Source of the DNA: Pseudomonas sp. NBRC 111124
GTDB lineage: Bacteria; Pseudomonadota; Gammaproteobacteria; Pseudomonadales; Pseudomonadaceae
NCBI RefSeq assembly: GCF_001320245.1
Contig: NZ_BCBA01000035.1
Location: forward strand, 1-64,000
DNA: 64,000 nucleotides
Reading direction: 5' to 3'
A program made the position numbers and the translations under genes. Positions 20,829-29,791 of the stretch are shown one piece after another. Each line of letters starts with the position of its first letter. Positions within the stretch are counted from its first letter, which is position 1. Under the pieces are notes generated by a model. That model saw only the letters and a program-made list of their open reading frames with translations. It made no database searches and was not told where the DNA came from.

Positions 20829-21574
20829 ACGACCGTCACTTCGATGAACTGGCCACACGCTTTGCCGAGAAGATCTACGGCGGCGCCAAGGGCGCGATAC
20901 GCCTGGCCGTGCTCCAGGCCGACCTGGCCGATGTTCTGCCCGATCGGCCGCTGCGGGTGCTCGACATCGGCGCCGGCCTCGGCCACATGGCCTTGTGGCT
21001 GGCCCAGCGCGGGCACGAGGTAACCCTGGCCGAGCCCGCCGCACCGATGTTAGAAGGTGCCCAGGCGCGCTTTGCAGAAGCGGGCCAAGCGGCCACTTTC
21101 ATCCAGGCGCCTTGGCAAGACCTGCTGGGCCAGCTCACCGAGCCGTATGACCTTGTGCTGTGCCACGCCGTGCTGGAATGGCTGGCCGAACCGCAAAGCA
21201 TTCTGCCAGTCCTGCATCAGCTGACGGCCCCCGGTGGCTGGCTGTCGCTGGCGTTCTACAACCGCGACGCGCTGGTCTACCGCAACCTGCTCAAGGGTCA
21301 TTTCCGCAAGCTGCGCAGCAACCGCCTGGAAGGCGAAAAACAGAGCCTGACCCCGCAGAAACCGCTTGATCCACGGGAGCTCAAGGCGCAACTTGAAGTC
21401 ATGTGGCAAGTCGAAAGCGAAAGTGGCGTGCGCGTCTTCCACGACTACATGCCCAAGGAATTCCAGGACAAGGCCGAGCTGCTCGACCTGCTGGAAATGG
21501 AATTGGCCCACCGCCGTCATCCAAGCTTCGCCGGGCTCGGCCGCTACCTGCACTGGATGTGCCGCCCCCACTGA
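20825..21574 (+). CDS. cmoM: tRNA 5-carboxymethoxyuridine methyltransferase CmoM (SmtA)
   Basis: 249-residue class I SAM methyltransferase. [28 protein letters not shown] is motif I-II, and [16 protein letters not shown] and the downstream [19 protein letters not shown] segment are typical of CmoM/SmtA. It methylates cmo5U at the wobble position of several tRNAs to mcmo5U. An in-frame start far upstream runs through the mazG-like gene and is rejected in favour of the ATGA overlap. Confidence 0.88.
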   Translation: MNDRHFDELATRFAEKIYGGAKGAIRLAVLQADLADVLPDRPLRVLDIGAGLGHMALWLAQRGHEVTLAEPAAPMLEGAQARFAEAGQAATFIQAPWQDLLGQLTEPYDLVLCHAVLEWLAEPQSILPVLHQLTAPGGWLSLAFYNRDALVYRNLLKGHFRKLRSNRLEGEKQSLTPQKPLDPRELKAQLEVMWQVESESGVRVFHDYMPKEFQDKAELLDLLEMELAHRRHPSFAGLGRYLHWMCRPH

Positions 21575-21597
21575 CTGCGCCCCTCCAGGAGGGATAC

Positions 21598-22230
21598 ATG
21601 CCGTACCGTCTGTTGTGCCTGGCACTGCTGCCGCTCACCCTGGCCGCCTGCCAGGCCAGCAACCCTTACGTGGCCAGCAGCCGCCCGCTGCCGCCGGCCC
21701 CTGCGCAAGCGGCCAATACCTTCGACGCCAGTGCCTACCCGGCACCGCCGCGCGATTATGGGCACTACCGCAGCTGGAGCTGGCGTAACGGCGAACTGCC
21801 CAGCGGCAATGTTGACGCCGACCCGGGGCTGATTGCCGACGCTGTCAGCGGCGCCTTGGACCAACATGGCCTGCGCCCGGCCCGGGGCGCGACTGGCGAC
21901 CTGCTGGTGAGCGCCGACCTGCGCCTGGAGCGGCGCCTGCGCCAGGTGCGTGACTATGACTACGACCCCTACTACGGCCCGTACCCTTACGGCGGTGTCG
22001 GCTTTGGCGGCTACCGCAATGGTTATGGCGCCTACGGCAGCGTGCCGATCGTACGCACCTACGAGGTGGAAGTGATGGTGGTGCGCATCGACCTGTTCGA
22101 TGCCCGCAACGGCCAGCCGGTGTGGAGCGCCAGTGCTGAAAGCGGCAGCGACAAAGGCTTGCCGCGCGATCGCGAAACCGCCTTGCGCGAATCGGTTCAC
22201 AAGGCGCTCAGCGGCTATCCTCCCAGTTAA
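21598..22230 (+). CDS. DUF4136 lipoprotein (first of a tandem pair)
   Basis: 210 residues. A lipoprotein signal ends in LAAC (C18). A DUF4136 domain follows, with Y-GHYRSWSW near residue 56, a Gly/Tyr-rich loop ([20 protein letters not shown]) and [22 protein letters not shown]. An AGGAGGGA ribosome site precedes the start. The function is not known for the family. It is 19 bp upstream of a second DUF4136 gene, apparently an old duplication. Confidence 0.82.
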   Translation: MPYRLLCLALLPLTLAACQASNPYVASSRPLPPAPAQAANTFDASAYPAPPRDYGHYRSWSWRNGELPSGNVDADPGLIADAVSGALDQHGLRPARGATGDLLVSADLRLERRLRQVRDYDYDPYYGPYPYGGVGFGGYRNGYGAYGSVPIVRTYEVEVMVVRIDLFDARNGQPVWSASAESGSDKGLPRDRETALRESVHKALSGYPPS

Positions 22231-22249
22231 TGCCTAACGGAGAACCATC

Positions 22250-22819
22250 ATGTTGCGCCGCCTCGTTCTACTGTCATTCGCGTTGTTGCTCACTGCCTGC
22301 TCGAGCAACAACGTTCAGCAGGATTTCGACGCCAGTCGCGATTTTGCTGCGTATCGCAGCTGGGCATGGCAGGAACCGGGCCTGCAATATCGCCCGGATG
22401 ACCCACGCATCAAGAGCGACCTGACCGAGCAGCGCATTCGCGCGGCAGTCGCCGACCAGCTCGACCAGCGCGGCCTGCGCCCTGCCCAAGGCAATGCCAG
22501 GCCTGATGTCACCGTCCGCGCCTACCTGATCGTCGAACAGCGCCAGCAACAGATCACCACCAACTATGGCGGCGCCTGGGGCGGCTACTGGAATGGCTAC
22601 TGGGGCGGGCCGATGTACAACGAAACCCGCAGTGTCGACTACAAGGTGGCAACCATCCAGATCGACATGTTCGATGGCCATGACGGCAAGCTGGTCTGGC
22701 GCGGCAGTGCCGAACAGATCATGAACAACTACCCGCCTAGCCCCGACGAGCGTAACAGCGCGATCCAGAAGACCATTGCCCAGGTGCTTGGCAATTACCC
22801 TCCGGGCCGGGTGAAGTAA
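22250..22819 (+). CDS. DUF4136 lipoprotein (second of a tandem pair)
   Basis: 189 residues with a lipobox LTAC (C17), then DFAAYRSWAWQ and a Gly/Trp-rich loop (YGGAWGGYWNGYWGG) before IQIDMFDGHDGKLVWRGSAEQ. The same core motifs as its upstream neighbour mark it as a paralogue, although overall identity looks moderate. It is expected in the outer or inner membrane, facing the periplasm. The hairpin-bearing REP at 22830 follows its stop by 11 bp and probably terminates the transcript. Confidence 0.82.
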   Translation: MLRRLVLLSFALLLTACSSNNVQQDFDASRDFAAYRSWAWQEPGLQYRPDDPRIKSDLTEQRIRAAVADQLDQRGLRPAQGNARPDVTVRAYLIVEQRQQQITTNYGGAWGGYWNGYWGGPMYNETRSVDYKVATIQIDMFDGHDGKLVWRGSAEQIMNNYPPSPDERNSAIQKTIAQVLGNYPPGRVK

Positions 22820-22829
22820 AGTCATCGAT

Positions 22830-22876
22830 GAGGGCCGCTTTGCGGCCCTCTTTGCGACACAAGGCTGCTCCCACAA
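22830..22876. repeat. REP element with terminator-like hairpin
   Basis: GAGGGCCGC-TTT-GCGGCCCTC followed by TTT, then GCGACACAAGGCTGCTCCCACA. This is the same hairpin-plus-conserved-tail layout as the other REPs here, and it can double as terminator of the lipoprotein pair. Confidence 0.75.
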
Positions 22877-22986
22877 CGACCTTTTTACCGCCCTGCACTG
22901 CCCGTTCGTCAGATCGCGTCTACCCTGATTAGGAAACCTGACTGAACGGGTAGAAGTGTTCAACGACTGGGAAAGGCGGCCTGCCG

Positions 22987-23457
22987 ATGCAAAGCATTGT
23001 TCTCCTGATGTGGCTTGCCTTGTGCACTGAACAAGATATCCGCGAGCGCCAGATCGCCAACATGCTGACCCTCGGGTTCGCCTCAGGCGCCTTGGCCTGG
23101 CTGTTCGCCACGGGTCACACCTGGATCGGCGCCGATGCCAGCGACGCTGGCTGGGCCCTGGCCATCGTCATGCTGCTGACGCTGCCCGGCTATATGCTGG
23201 GCCGTTTCGGCGCCGACGACGTCAAGCTGATGGGCGCGCTGGCCCTGGCGACCAGCCCGCAATACGTGCTCGGAACCTTTATTGGTGCTGGCGTCAGTGT
23301 GCTGCTCTGGCTGCTTTCCCGAAGGCGCCTGTGGACGTTGCTCAACCCAAAAGTGAAGAAGCGCCTTACCGCCCTGACCGAAGAGATGGGCGACAAGCAG
23401 GCCTTCGTCCCCTATGTGTTGGCGGGCTTTCTGCTCACGGCTGTATGGATCCAATGA
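22987..23457 (+). CDS. Small A24-family prepilin peptidase (TadV/CpaA-like)
   Basis: 156-residue membrane protein of about four to five hydrophobic segments. The aspartate protease pair is visible as D in LALCTEQDIRERQI and D in GADDVKLMGAL, the GxxD motif of type IV prepilin peptidases. The N-terminal methyltransferase domain of PilD is absent, which fits the Flp/Tad class (CpaA/TadV). No pilin or Tad gene is in this window. The response regulator downstream may belong to the same function, but that is inference. Confidence 0.85.
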   Translation: MQSIVLLMWLALCTEQDIRERQIANMLTLGFASGALAWLFATGHTWIGADASDAGWALAIVMLLTLPGYMLGRFGADDVKLMGALALATSPQYVLGTFIGAGVSVLLWLLSRRRLWTLLNPKVKKRLTALTEEMGDKQAFVPYVLAGFLLTAVWIQ

Positions 23458-23478
23458 CCAACCCTGCTGTCCGATCCC

Positions 23479-23517
23479 TTGTACAAACCTTGTACAAAGT
23501 CGTAAGCAGCGTCTATT
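23479..23517 (+). promoter_or_regulatory. Tandem TTGTACAA palindromes over a possible promoter
   Basis: Two identical 8-bp palindromes TTGTACAA lie at 23479-23486 and 23490-23497, exactly 11 bp apart (one helical turn). The second would supply a TTGTAC -35, 16 bp before TCTATT (23512-23517). They lie upstream of the response-regulator gene and look like a cooperative operator; the cognate protein is not known to me. Confidence 0.55.
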
Positions 23518-23576
23518 TTTAAGCTGCCAGAGCGTCTGGCCCGGGAGCAGGGCCAACTACGAACAGGGAGTTGATC

Positions 23577-24356
23577 GTGGATAAGTCATTCAGTGAGGTG
23601 AAGGTTCTGGTCGTCGACGACCAGCCTCTGATTGTTGAACAGTTATGCGTTTTCCTGGAAACCCAGGGCTACCACTGCGTGGGGGCCCATGCTACCGACG
23701 AAGCCATCGAACGCTTCATAGCTGACGCATCCATTGGCTTGGTGTTGTGCGACCTGCACATGCCCGATCGTGATGGCATAGAACTGATGCGGGCTCTGAA
23801 AGACATTGCCGGGAAGCAGCGCATGTTCGAAGCGATCATGCTCACCGGTCGCGCCGACAAGCAGGACGTGATCCGCGCCTTGCGCGAGGGTTTCGCCGAT
23901 TACTACCAGAAACCCATGGACCTCGACGAGCTGATCGAGGGCGTGCGCCGCCAGGAACAAGTGCTACTTGAGCGCAAGGCCAACCTCCAGGACCTGGGCA
24001 ATCTCAACCAGCGCCTGCAGGACCTGGCGGGCTCCATCGACGATCTCTATCAAGACCTGGAAAAGGCCCGCGGCCAGGGCGTACACCGCCGCGCCAGCGA
24101 CGTCGTAGAAGAGACGGAAAGCGAACTGCCGGCGGCGTTCGAAAAACTGTCACCGCGGCAGCTGGAAGTTGCCCGGCTGGTGAGCAAGGGCAAGACCAAC
24201 TACCAGATTGCCTGTGAACTGGGCATCACCGAAAACACCGTGAAACTGTATGTGTCGCAGGTGTTGCGATTGACCCACATGCACAACCGCACACAGCTGG
24301 CGCTGGCGTTGACGCCGAGTTCCTCACCTGTACACCAGCGATTTACAACTCATTAG
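23577..24356 (+). CDS. Response regulator with REC and LuxR-type HTH domains
   Basis: 259 residues. The receiver domain has VVDDQ, the phosphorylation site D59 in CDLHMPDRDG, and T/K positions in MLTGRAD and YYQKPM. A coiled linker spans about 120-175. The C-terminal LuxR/FixJ HTH includes LSPRQLEVARLVSKGKTNYQIACELGITENTVKLYVSQVL. The start is GTG, set by a GGGAG ribosome site six bases before it; a TTG two codons earlier has no spacing from that site. It has no adjacent histidine kinase, so its partner is elsewhere. Confidence 0.9.
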   Translation: MDKSFSEVKVLVVDDQPLIVEQLCVFLETQGYHCVGAHATDEAIERFIADASIGLVLCDLHMPDRDGIELMRALKDIAGKQRMFEAIMLTGRADKQDVIRALREGFADYYQKPMDLDELIEGVRRQEQVLLERKANLQDLGNLNQRLQDLAGSIDDLYQDLEKARGQGVHRRASDVVEETESELPAAFEKLSPRQLEVARLVSKGKTNYQIACELGITENTVKLYVSQVLRLTHMHNRTQLALALTPSSSPVHQRFTTH

Positions 24357-24374
24357 ACATTACCCACCGGTTAC

Positions 24375-24950
24375 TCAGATCAACACCGTGTAGTCACGCA
24401 GGGCATTTGCCGTCATGGGCAAGCCCTGTCTGAGTATGCATTCGACGAACTCCACTGCAGTGAACCGTGAACGTTTCAGGCTGCGCCGCATATCCGCTGC
24501 GGCCTCAAGGACGCCAGCCCGGTCCTGGCGCCAAAGCTCCATAATGAATTCGTCAGGATGCAGGGCTGTTACTGAGAAACCCTGAAGTACCGATAAAGGG
24601 AAGTCTCTCAAGTTGAATGTGACGATGACCTGCGCATTGCAAGCGATCGCAGCTGCAAGCACATGCACATCATCAGGGTCTGGCAGCTCCAGCGATTCTC
24701 GAAAGTATTCATAGCCGGATACCAAAGCGTCCGGAATCGCGGCTTCCATCAGCTTAGAGAGTCGATCCAGTTGATCACGTGTCAGGTCCTTTCGATTGCA
24801 AAGCAGGTTGCGTTTCCACTCTTCATCAATCTCGCGCGTCCACTTGGCCCGGTACAGGCCCTTTCCTCCCAGCCTCAGCAATAGGTCGCGAAGCGGAGCC
24901 GGGTAAAGTACGCAAGCATCACAGATGGCAGTGAACGCGACTTCCCGCAT
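24375..24950 (-). CDS. PIN-domain ribonuclease toxin (putative)
   Basis: 191-residue PIN-domain protein. Acidic active-site residues are visible in ICDACVLYP, EIDEEW, LPDPDDVHVLAAAIA and FNLRDFP. PIN proteins of this kind are the RNase toxins of type II toxin-antitoxin pairs. Its ATG shares one base with the stop of the upstream HTH gene (TGATG), the usual coupling of antitoxin before toxin. Base composition appears lower in GC than the flanking core genes. The RNA target is unknown. Confidence 0.82.
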   Translation of the reverse strand: MREVAFTAICDACVLYPAPLRDLLLRLGGKGLYRAKWTREIDEEWKRNLLCNRKDLTRDQLDRLSKLMEAAIPDALVSGYEYFRESLELPDPDDVHVLAAAIACNAQVIVTFNLRDFPLSVLQGFSVTALHPDEFIMELWRQDRAGVLEAAADMRRSLKRSRFTAVEFVECILRQGLPMTANALRDYTVLI

Positions 24951-25408
24951 CAGTAGCCCTGCCCCAGTTCCTCCGAGTACGCTGCAAGCTCATCCAGCGC
25001 CTTGTGGCTGGCCGCATCACGCCGTTGCTTGTACTCCATCAGGTCGGAAAACAGTACCCGGCGATGTCGCCCTGCCTTGTGAAAGGGCAGAGCCCCCTCC
25101 TCCAACAACTTGACTAGGTGTGGTCGAGAAACATTGATGATGTCAGCTGCTTCCTGGGTAGTCAGCTCAGCATGTACAGGCACTACACGCACTGAGTTCC
25201 CTTGCGCCAGCTCACCCAGAATATCGACCAGCAAGCGCAATGCACTGGTTGGCAGTTCCACCGTATGCGCCTGGCTGGAGGCGTCATAGATCTGGATTCG
25301 CTGCATATCTGCCTGCGTGCACAGATAAGCAGCCAGGTCTCTCTGCCCCTGCAGCGCCGCCGCAACCTCACGGGCTTCTGGAAAATCGGTTTTTGAAGAA
25401 ATGCTCAT
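24950..25408 (-). CDS. Excisionase-type HTH antitoxin (putative)
   Basis: 152 residues. The C-terminal half contains a MerR/excisionase-like helix-turn-helix (LTTQEAADIINVSRPHLVKLLEEGALPFHKAGRHRRVLFSDLMEYK), and the first 90 residues are helical. It immediately precedes the PIN gene and should neutralise it and repress the operon. I chose the ATG at 25408 over one at 25429 because a promoter (-10 at 25444-25449) would leave almost no leader for the longer form, and GAGAG lies ahead of the chosen start. Confidence 0.78.
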   Translation of the reverse strand: MSISSKTDFPEAREVAAALQGQRDLAAYLCTQADMQRIQIYDASSQAHTVELPTSALRLLVDILGELAQGNSVRVVPVHAELTTQEAADIINVSRPHLVKLLEEGALPFHKAGRHRRVLFSDLMEYKQRRDAASHKALDELAAYSEELGQGY

Positions 25409-25440
25409 GATCACGCTCTCATGTGTCATGCGGGTCACCC

Positions 25441-25471
25441 TCGATGCTAATCGAAATAAACGAAAACTCAA
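25441..25471 (-). promoter_or_regulatory. Toxin-antitoxin promoter with overlapping dyad
   Basis: On the minus strand TTGAGT (25471-25466) and TAGCAT (25449-25444) are 16 bp apart. TCGAT-GCTA-ATCGA (25441-25454) is a perfect inverted repeat covering the -10, the expected position of an antitoxin operator. Confidence 0.6.
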
Positions 25472-25608
25472 GCATGTGCATCACGCAGAGAGCTCTTTCA
25501 CATTTGCCCAGAAGGTTAGGGTGGTAGCCGTTCCAGAGACAATCAGACGCCAGCCGCTGTAGTTCGTAGGACTTTTCCCAAAACTTGCGTCACCAGCGAA
25601 AAAGGGCT

Positions 25609-27267
25609 TTATAACCGTAGGCTCAAATTGATGACCAAGCGCGCTTCACGACTCATGCTATCAAGCGCCAGATCTGCCAGAGGTTTGGCCACTTCCAATG
25701 CCACAATGCCGTATCGACCATCGCCAAGCCGCACACCCAATGCGGCCGAACGCATCCTGGCATCTTCGAAAGGCCCAGCGTTGTACCAGGCCTGCGCAGC
25801 ATCCAGCAGCGCATAAGGCTGCACTAGCCTGATCCAGCCAGCACCGGGCTGGATGCTGTAGTTCAACTCGTACGCCACACCCCAGCCCTTGTCCCCCGCC
25901 GCCTGGTCCTGCGGGTAGCCATGGCCGAAGTTCTGCCCGCCGAATACCGCATGTTCACTGTCGGGCAGCCGGTCATCCGTCCAGTACAAGGCGCCTGACA
26001 GCACGCCCTGCCAGCGCTGCAACAGCTGGTCGCTCTGCAACCCGGCCACGCGAAAACGCAGGAAGTCCATGTCGTAGTCGGCATCGCTGCGTGCGCCCAG
26101 ATAATCCAGCCCCTGATACACCCCGGCGCTGACCATGCGCAGCCGCCCGGGCTCGACCTTGCGCCAGTCACCTTCGAACGACAGCGCGCGTACGTAGGTG
26201 TCATTACGCCCCAGATCGCCAGAAAGGTCGTCGTTATGCTCGGTGACCGAATAGACATGCCCTGTGACCGCCAGCCATTCATCTGCGGTGACGATCACTG
26301 GCTGGCCAAGCCCGATCGCATAGCGCTCGCTTTCGATTCTCTGGAGCAACGGCGAGCCATGCTCCAGGCGCGCCGGTGTGCGCGGCTCGCTACGGTAGCG
26401 AGCGGCCGACAGCAGCAGCTGACTGCCCTGCGCATCGAGGTGCTGGCTGTAATCCAGGCGCTGGTACTCGGTGTGGTCATCGCCCGGCGGCAGCAGCACG
26501 CTGGCCGTCAGCTGCTCGGCAGAGCGGGTCTGGGCATTGCTGGCAACCTTGAACAGTCCCTGCAGGCCTTCGCGGCTGCCATCGCTGAGCGTCATTGCCG
26601 CATCGAAGGGCTTGCGCAAGGCATCGATTGTAAGCCGCGCGGCGCCCTCGCTGCGCTCGACCTGGGTCAGATGCGCCTGCAGCGTCACGCCGGGGATGCG
26701 CTGGGCCAGGCCGATGAAGCGGTCGAGCGTCGCCTGGGTCAGCGGGCGTTCAGCCTTCAAGCGTTCCTGCAACTGGTCGAGGTAAGCGCCAGCGGGCCCA
26801 ATGTTCCCTTCACGCCGAACGTCGTGGACATACCCCTCGACCAGCACGACATGCACGCGACCATCGGCAAAATCCTGGTCTGGCAGATACGCCTGCGATA
26901 GCAGGTAGCCGTCGCGCTGGTAGCGCTGGGTCAGGCGTTCGGTGAACTGCAGCAGCTCGCCAACACTCACTTCGCGGCCAATCAATGGCTGGTAATGATC
27001 GCGCAACTCGCTCAACGGGTAGACCGTACCGCCCTCGAAGCGCACTTTGTGCAACACCAAGCGAGTCTCCAGGGGCAGCGTGTCAGCCGCGGCCCTGGGC
27101 GGCTCCAGGTACAGGCTCGGGGCAAATGGACGGTAGGCTTCGATCGGCAGGTTCGGGCCGGGCAGGCGGCGCTCGTATTCATGGCCATCGAGAAACACTG
27201 GCAAGGCCTCGGCAATCACCAGACTGGCCCAGGGCAACAGCAGCAGGAGCATCAGCAGAAGACGCAT
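25609..27267 (-). CDS. Two-partner secretion outer-membrane transporter (TpsB, ShlB/FhaC family)
   Basis: 552 residues. A signal peptide (MRLLLMLLLLLPWASLVIA) is followed by a POTRA region at about 75-220 (VLHKVRFEGGTVYPLSELRDHY; RDGYLLSQAYLPDQDFADGRVHVVLVEGYV). The C-terminal beta-barrel includes the VFGGQNFGHGY segment, related to the VRGY/F motif of FhaC-type barrels, and ends NLSLRL. Such proteins translocate a large TpsA exoprotein across the outer membrane. A TGGAG ribosome site fits the chosen ATG. No TpsA gene is visible next to it, so it is an orphan in this window. Confidence 0.88.
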   Translation of the reverse strand: MRLLLMLLLLLPWASLVIAEALPVFLDGHEYERRLPGPNLPIEAYRPFAPSLYLEPPRAAADTLPLETRLVLHKVRFEGGTVYPLSELRDHYQPLIGREVSVGELLQFTERLTQRYQRDGYLLSQAYLPDQDFADGRVHVVLVEGYVHDVRREGNIGPAGAYLDQLQERLKAERPLTQATLDRFIGLAQRIPGVTLQAHLTQVERSEGAARLTIDALRKPFDAAMTLSDGSREGLQGLFKVASNAQTRSAEQLTASVLLPPGDDHTEYQRLDYSQHLDAQGSQLLLSAARYRSEPRTPARLEHGSPLLQRIESERYAIGLGQPVIVTADEWLAVTGHVYSVTEHNDDLSGDLGRNDTYVRALSFEGDWRKVEPGRLRMVSAGVYQGLDYLGARSDADYDMDFLRFRVAGLQSDQLLQRWQGVLSGALYWTDDRLPDSEHAVFGGQNFGHGYPQDQAAGDKGWGVAYELNYSIQPGAGWIRLVQPYALLDAAQAWYNAGPFEDARMRSAALGVRLGDGRYGIVALEVAKPLADLALDSMSREARLVINLSLRL

Positions 27268-27359
27268 AGGACGCTCCACAATCCCCTGGGTAGCAGGGCG
27301 TCGGCCGGCCTCACCCGTCATTTGCAAGCGTAGGTGTTGCCCCGGTAAACGTCTAACCC

Positions 27360-29714
27360 CTAATCGTTGACCTGAAACGCTACCCGCGCCGTCTCTCCGC
27401 TTTCGTCCAAGGCACTGAGTTCGAACTGCCCGGTCTGTTCGAAACGTACCAGCACACTGTCCTGCCCCTCGCTTTCGCCCAGCGGCTGACCGTTGAGGAA
27501 CCACCAGCGACGCCCGCCACCGCCGAGGGCAGAGACGTGCAGCTGCAAGGGTTCGCTGCTGGTGGCCGGGCGCCGCAGGTTGTCGCCGGGGCGTACGCCG
27601 ACGATGGACAGCGGCGGCGCGCTGGCCGGTACTTGGGGCGGGCAGCTCGGGTCCACCGCCGGCAGCCGTGCCGCACGCCGCTCGACACGTGGCAGCCAAG
27701 GCTCCAGTGGTGCCGGCCACAAGGCGAGGTCGAGCGCCTTGGCGCCTGGGCAACTGCCGTCCACGCGCAGGCCTTGGGCATTGACCCAGATGCTCTCGCG
27801 CAGCCCAAGACCGAGGGGCTGGTCGGCGGCCTGCAACGTGGGAGGTGTGGTGCCATCGAGGGTCCAGGCAAAGCGCTGGCGTCGGCAGTTCGGGTCCTGC
27901 CGGTTCATGGGCTGACCCAGCGGCCAGCAGATGGCCGCCACGCCAACGCTCGCGGGCACGCGCTCCACCGGTACGCGGATGCCCCGCTGGCTATCGCGGT
28001 TGCTCAGCAAGTCATGCACCTGCAACATCAGCGGGGCCGCCGAGGCCAGGCCGAACTGCCCGGGCACCGGCGTGCCATCGGGGCGGCCAATCCACACCCC
28101 GATCAAGTAGCGCGGCCCTACGCCGATCGACCAGGCATCACGAAAGCCATAGCTGGTACCGGTCTTCCAGGCCAGTTGCGGGCGCTGCACCAGCTCGGCA
28201 TGCGGGTCGCGGTCGGGCCTCGCCTGGCCACTGAGGATGCGCCGGATGATCCAGGCCGCACCCGGTGACATCAGCCGCCGCTCCAGCAGCGGATCTTGCG
28301 GTTGCAGGCGAACGTGCGCGCTGTTGCCGCCCCGGGCCAGTGCCGCGTAGCCGCCGACCAAGTCCTCCAGACGGCTACCGGCACCGCCCAGAATCAACGC
28401 CAGGTTGGGTTCGGCCAGCGGCGGCAGCGCCAGCGGCATGCCAGCCATGCGCAGTTGCGCGGCGAAGCGCTTGGGCCCATAGGCTTCGAGCAACTGCACT
28501 GCTGGCAGGTTGAGCGACAGCGCCAGCGCCGAACTGGCCGACACCGGGCCGCTGAAGCCCATCGAGAAATTACCGGGGCGGTAGTCGCCGTACCGACGCG
28601 GCACATCCTGCAGCAGCGACTCGGAGTGGATCAGGCCGTCATCCATGGCCAAGCCGTAAAGAAAGGGCTTGAGCGTCGAGCCTGGCGAACGCAACGAGCG
28701 GACCATGTCGACATGGCCAAAACGGCGCTCGTCGCTCAGGTCGATCGAGCCGAGGTAGGCGCGTACCGCCATGGTCTGTGCCTCGACCACCAGGATTGCC
28801 GCAGAGGTGCGCTCCGGCAGCCGCGCCCGCCAACCCAGCAGCAGGTCCTCCAGGCGCCGTTGCAGCGAGGCGTCGAGGGTGGTGCGAATCAACGTCGGGC
28901 TGTCAGCGGTGTTCAGCCGGCGCGCCAGCAAGGGGGCCAGCGCGGGTTCCTGACGCGGGGCCAGCAGCAGAGGTTCTTCGATAGCTTCCTTGATCTGTTG
29001 CGCCGGCCACACCTGATACTCCTGCAGACGCTGCAGCACTTTGTCGCGTGCATGCTGGGCGCGTGCGGGATGGCGGTCCGGACGCAAGCGGCTCGGTGCC
29101 TGCGGCAACACCGCCAGCAATGCGGCCTCGGCGGGCGTGAGGTGCTGCGGGGACTTGCCCAGGTAAGCCCAACTGGCCGCTGCCACGCCCTGCAAACTGC
29201 CGCCGAACGGGGCACGGTTCAGGTAGATCTGCAGGATCTCGCGCTTGGACAGGTGCCACTCCAGCTGCGCCGTGCGCCAAAGCTGCCGCAGCTTGCCGGC
29301 CAGGGTACGGTCGTGCGGGTCGAGCAGGCGCGCTACCTGCATCGACAAGGTACTGCCGCCAGACACCACCCGCCCGCCACGCAGGTTGAGCCAGGCCGCG
29401 CGCGCCAAGGCCAGCGGGTTGACCCCAGGGTGGCGATAGAACCAGCGGTCCTCGTAGGTCAGCAGGGCCTGCAGGTACAGCGGCGAAACGTCCTCGGGGC
29501 TGACCGGGTAGCGCCACACGCCGTCAGCATCGGCAAAGCGCCACAGCGGCGTGCCGTCCTCGGCCAACACCACCCGCGCCAGGTCATTGCCCGGCATCGG
29601 CAACGGCCAGATGCGGTCGGCCAGCCATAACAGGCCGAGCAGCAACAGCACACCGATCACGGTTGCGCGCACAAGCCTTGCCGCTCGGGTACGTGGCCGG
29701 GCTAAGCTTGGCAT
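27360..29714 (-). CDS. pbpC: Penicillin-binding protein 1C
   Basis: 784 residues, inner membrane with the bulk in the periplasm. One N-terminal TM (18-33) is followed by a glycosyltransferase domain starting with EDRWFYRHPGVNP (catalytic E88) and GGSTLSMQVARLL. The transpeptidase has SPGSTLKP (nucleophile S346, K349), SLN and KTGTS. A C-terminal PBP1C-specific domain (BiPBP_C) fills the last 90 residues. It lies near the alpha-2-macroglobulin gene, the common pbpC/yfhM pairing, although here a small opposite-strand gene lies between. The start MPSLARPR was chosen as the first ATG with a plausible positive N-terminus. Confidence 0.93.
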   Translation of the reverse strand: MPSLARPRTRAARLVRATVIGVLLLLGLLWLADRIWPLPMPGNDLARVVLAEDGTPLWRFADADGVWRYPVSPEDVSPLYLQALLTYEDRWFYRHPGVNPLALARAAWLNLRGGRVVSGGSTLSMQVARLLDPHDRTLAGKLRQLWRTAQLEWHLSKREILQIYLNRAPFGGSLQGVAAASWAYLGKSPQHLTPAEAALLAVLPQAPSRLRPDRHPARAQHARDKVLQRLQEYQVWPAQQIKEAIEEPLLLAPRQEPALAPLLARRLNTADSPTLIRTTLDASLQRRLEDLLLGWRARLPERTSAAILVVEAQTMAVRAYLGSIDLSDERRFGHVDMVRSLRSPGSTLKPFLYGLAMDDGLIHSESLLQDVPRRYGDYRPGNFSMGFSGPVSASSALALSLNLPAVQLLEAYGPKRFAAQLRMAGMPLALPPLAEPNLALILGGAGSRLEDLVGGYAALARGGNSAHVRLQPQDPLLERRLMSPGAAWIIRRILSGQARPDRDPHAELVQRPQLAWKTGTSYGFRDAWSIGVGPRYLIGVWIGRPDGTPVPGQFGLASAAPLMLQVHDLLSNRDSQRGIRVPVERVPASVGVAAICWPLGQPMNRQDPNCRRQRFAWTLDGTTPPTLQAADQPLGLGLRESIWVNAQGLRVDGSCPGAKALDLALWPAPLEPWLPRVERRAARLPAVDPSCPPQVPASAPPLSIVGVRPGDNLRRPATSSEPLQLHVSALGGGGRRWWFLNGQPLGESEGQDSVLVRFEQTGQFELSALDESGETARVAFQVND

Positions 29715-29791
29715 CGGGAACCGACCTGGCCAGGTAATGGCCAAAGGCTTGGGAACGGCAAACGTGCCGATTCGTTCATCAGGAAGCAACT

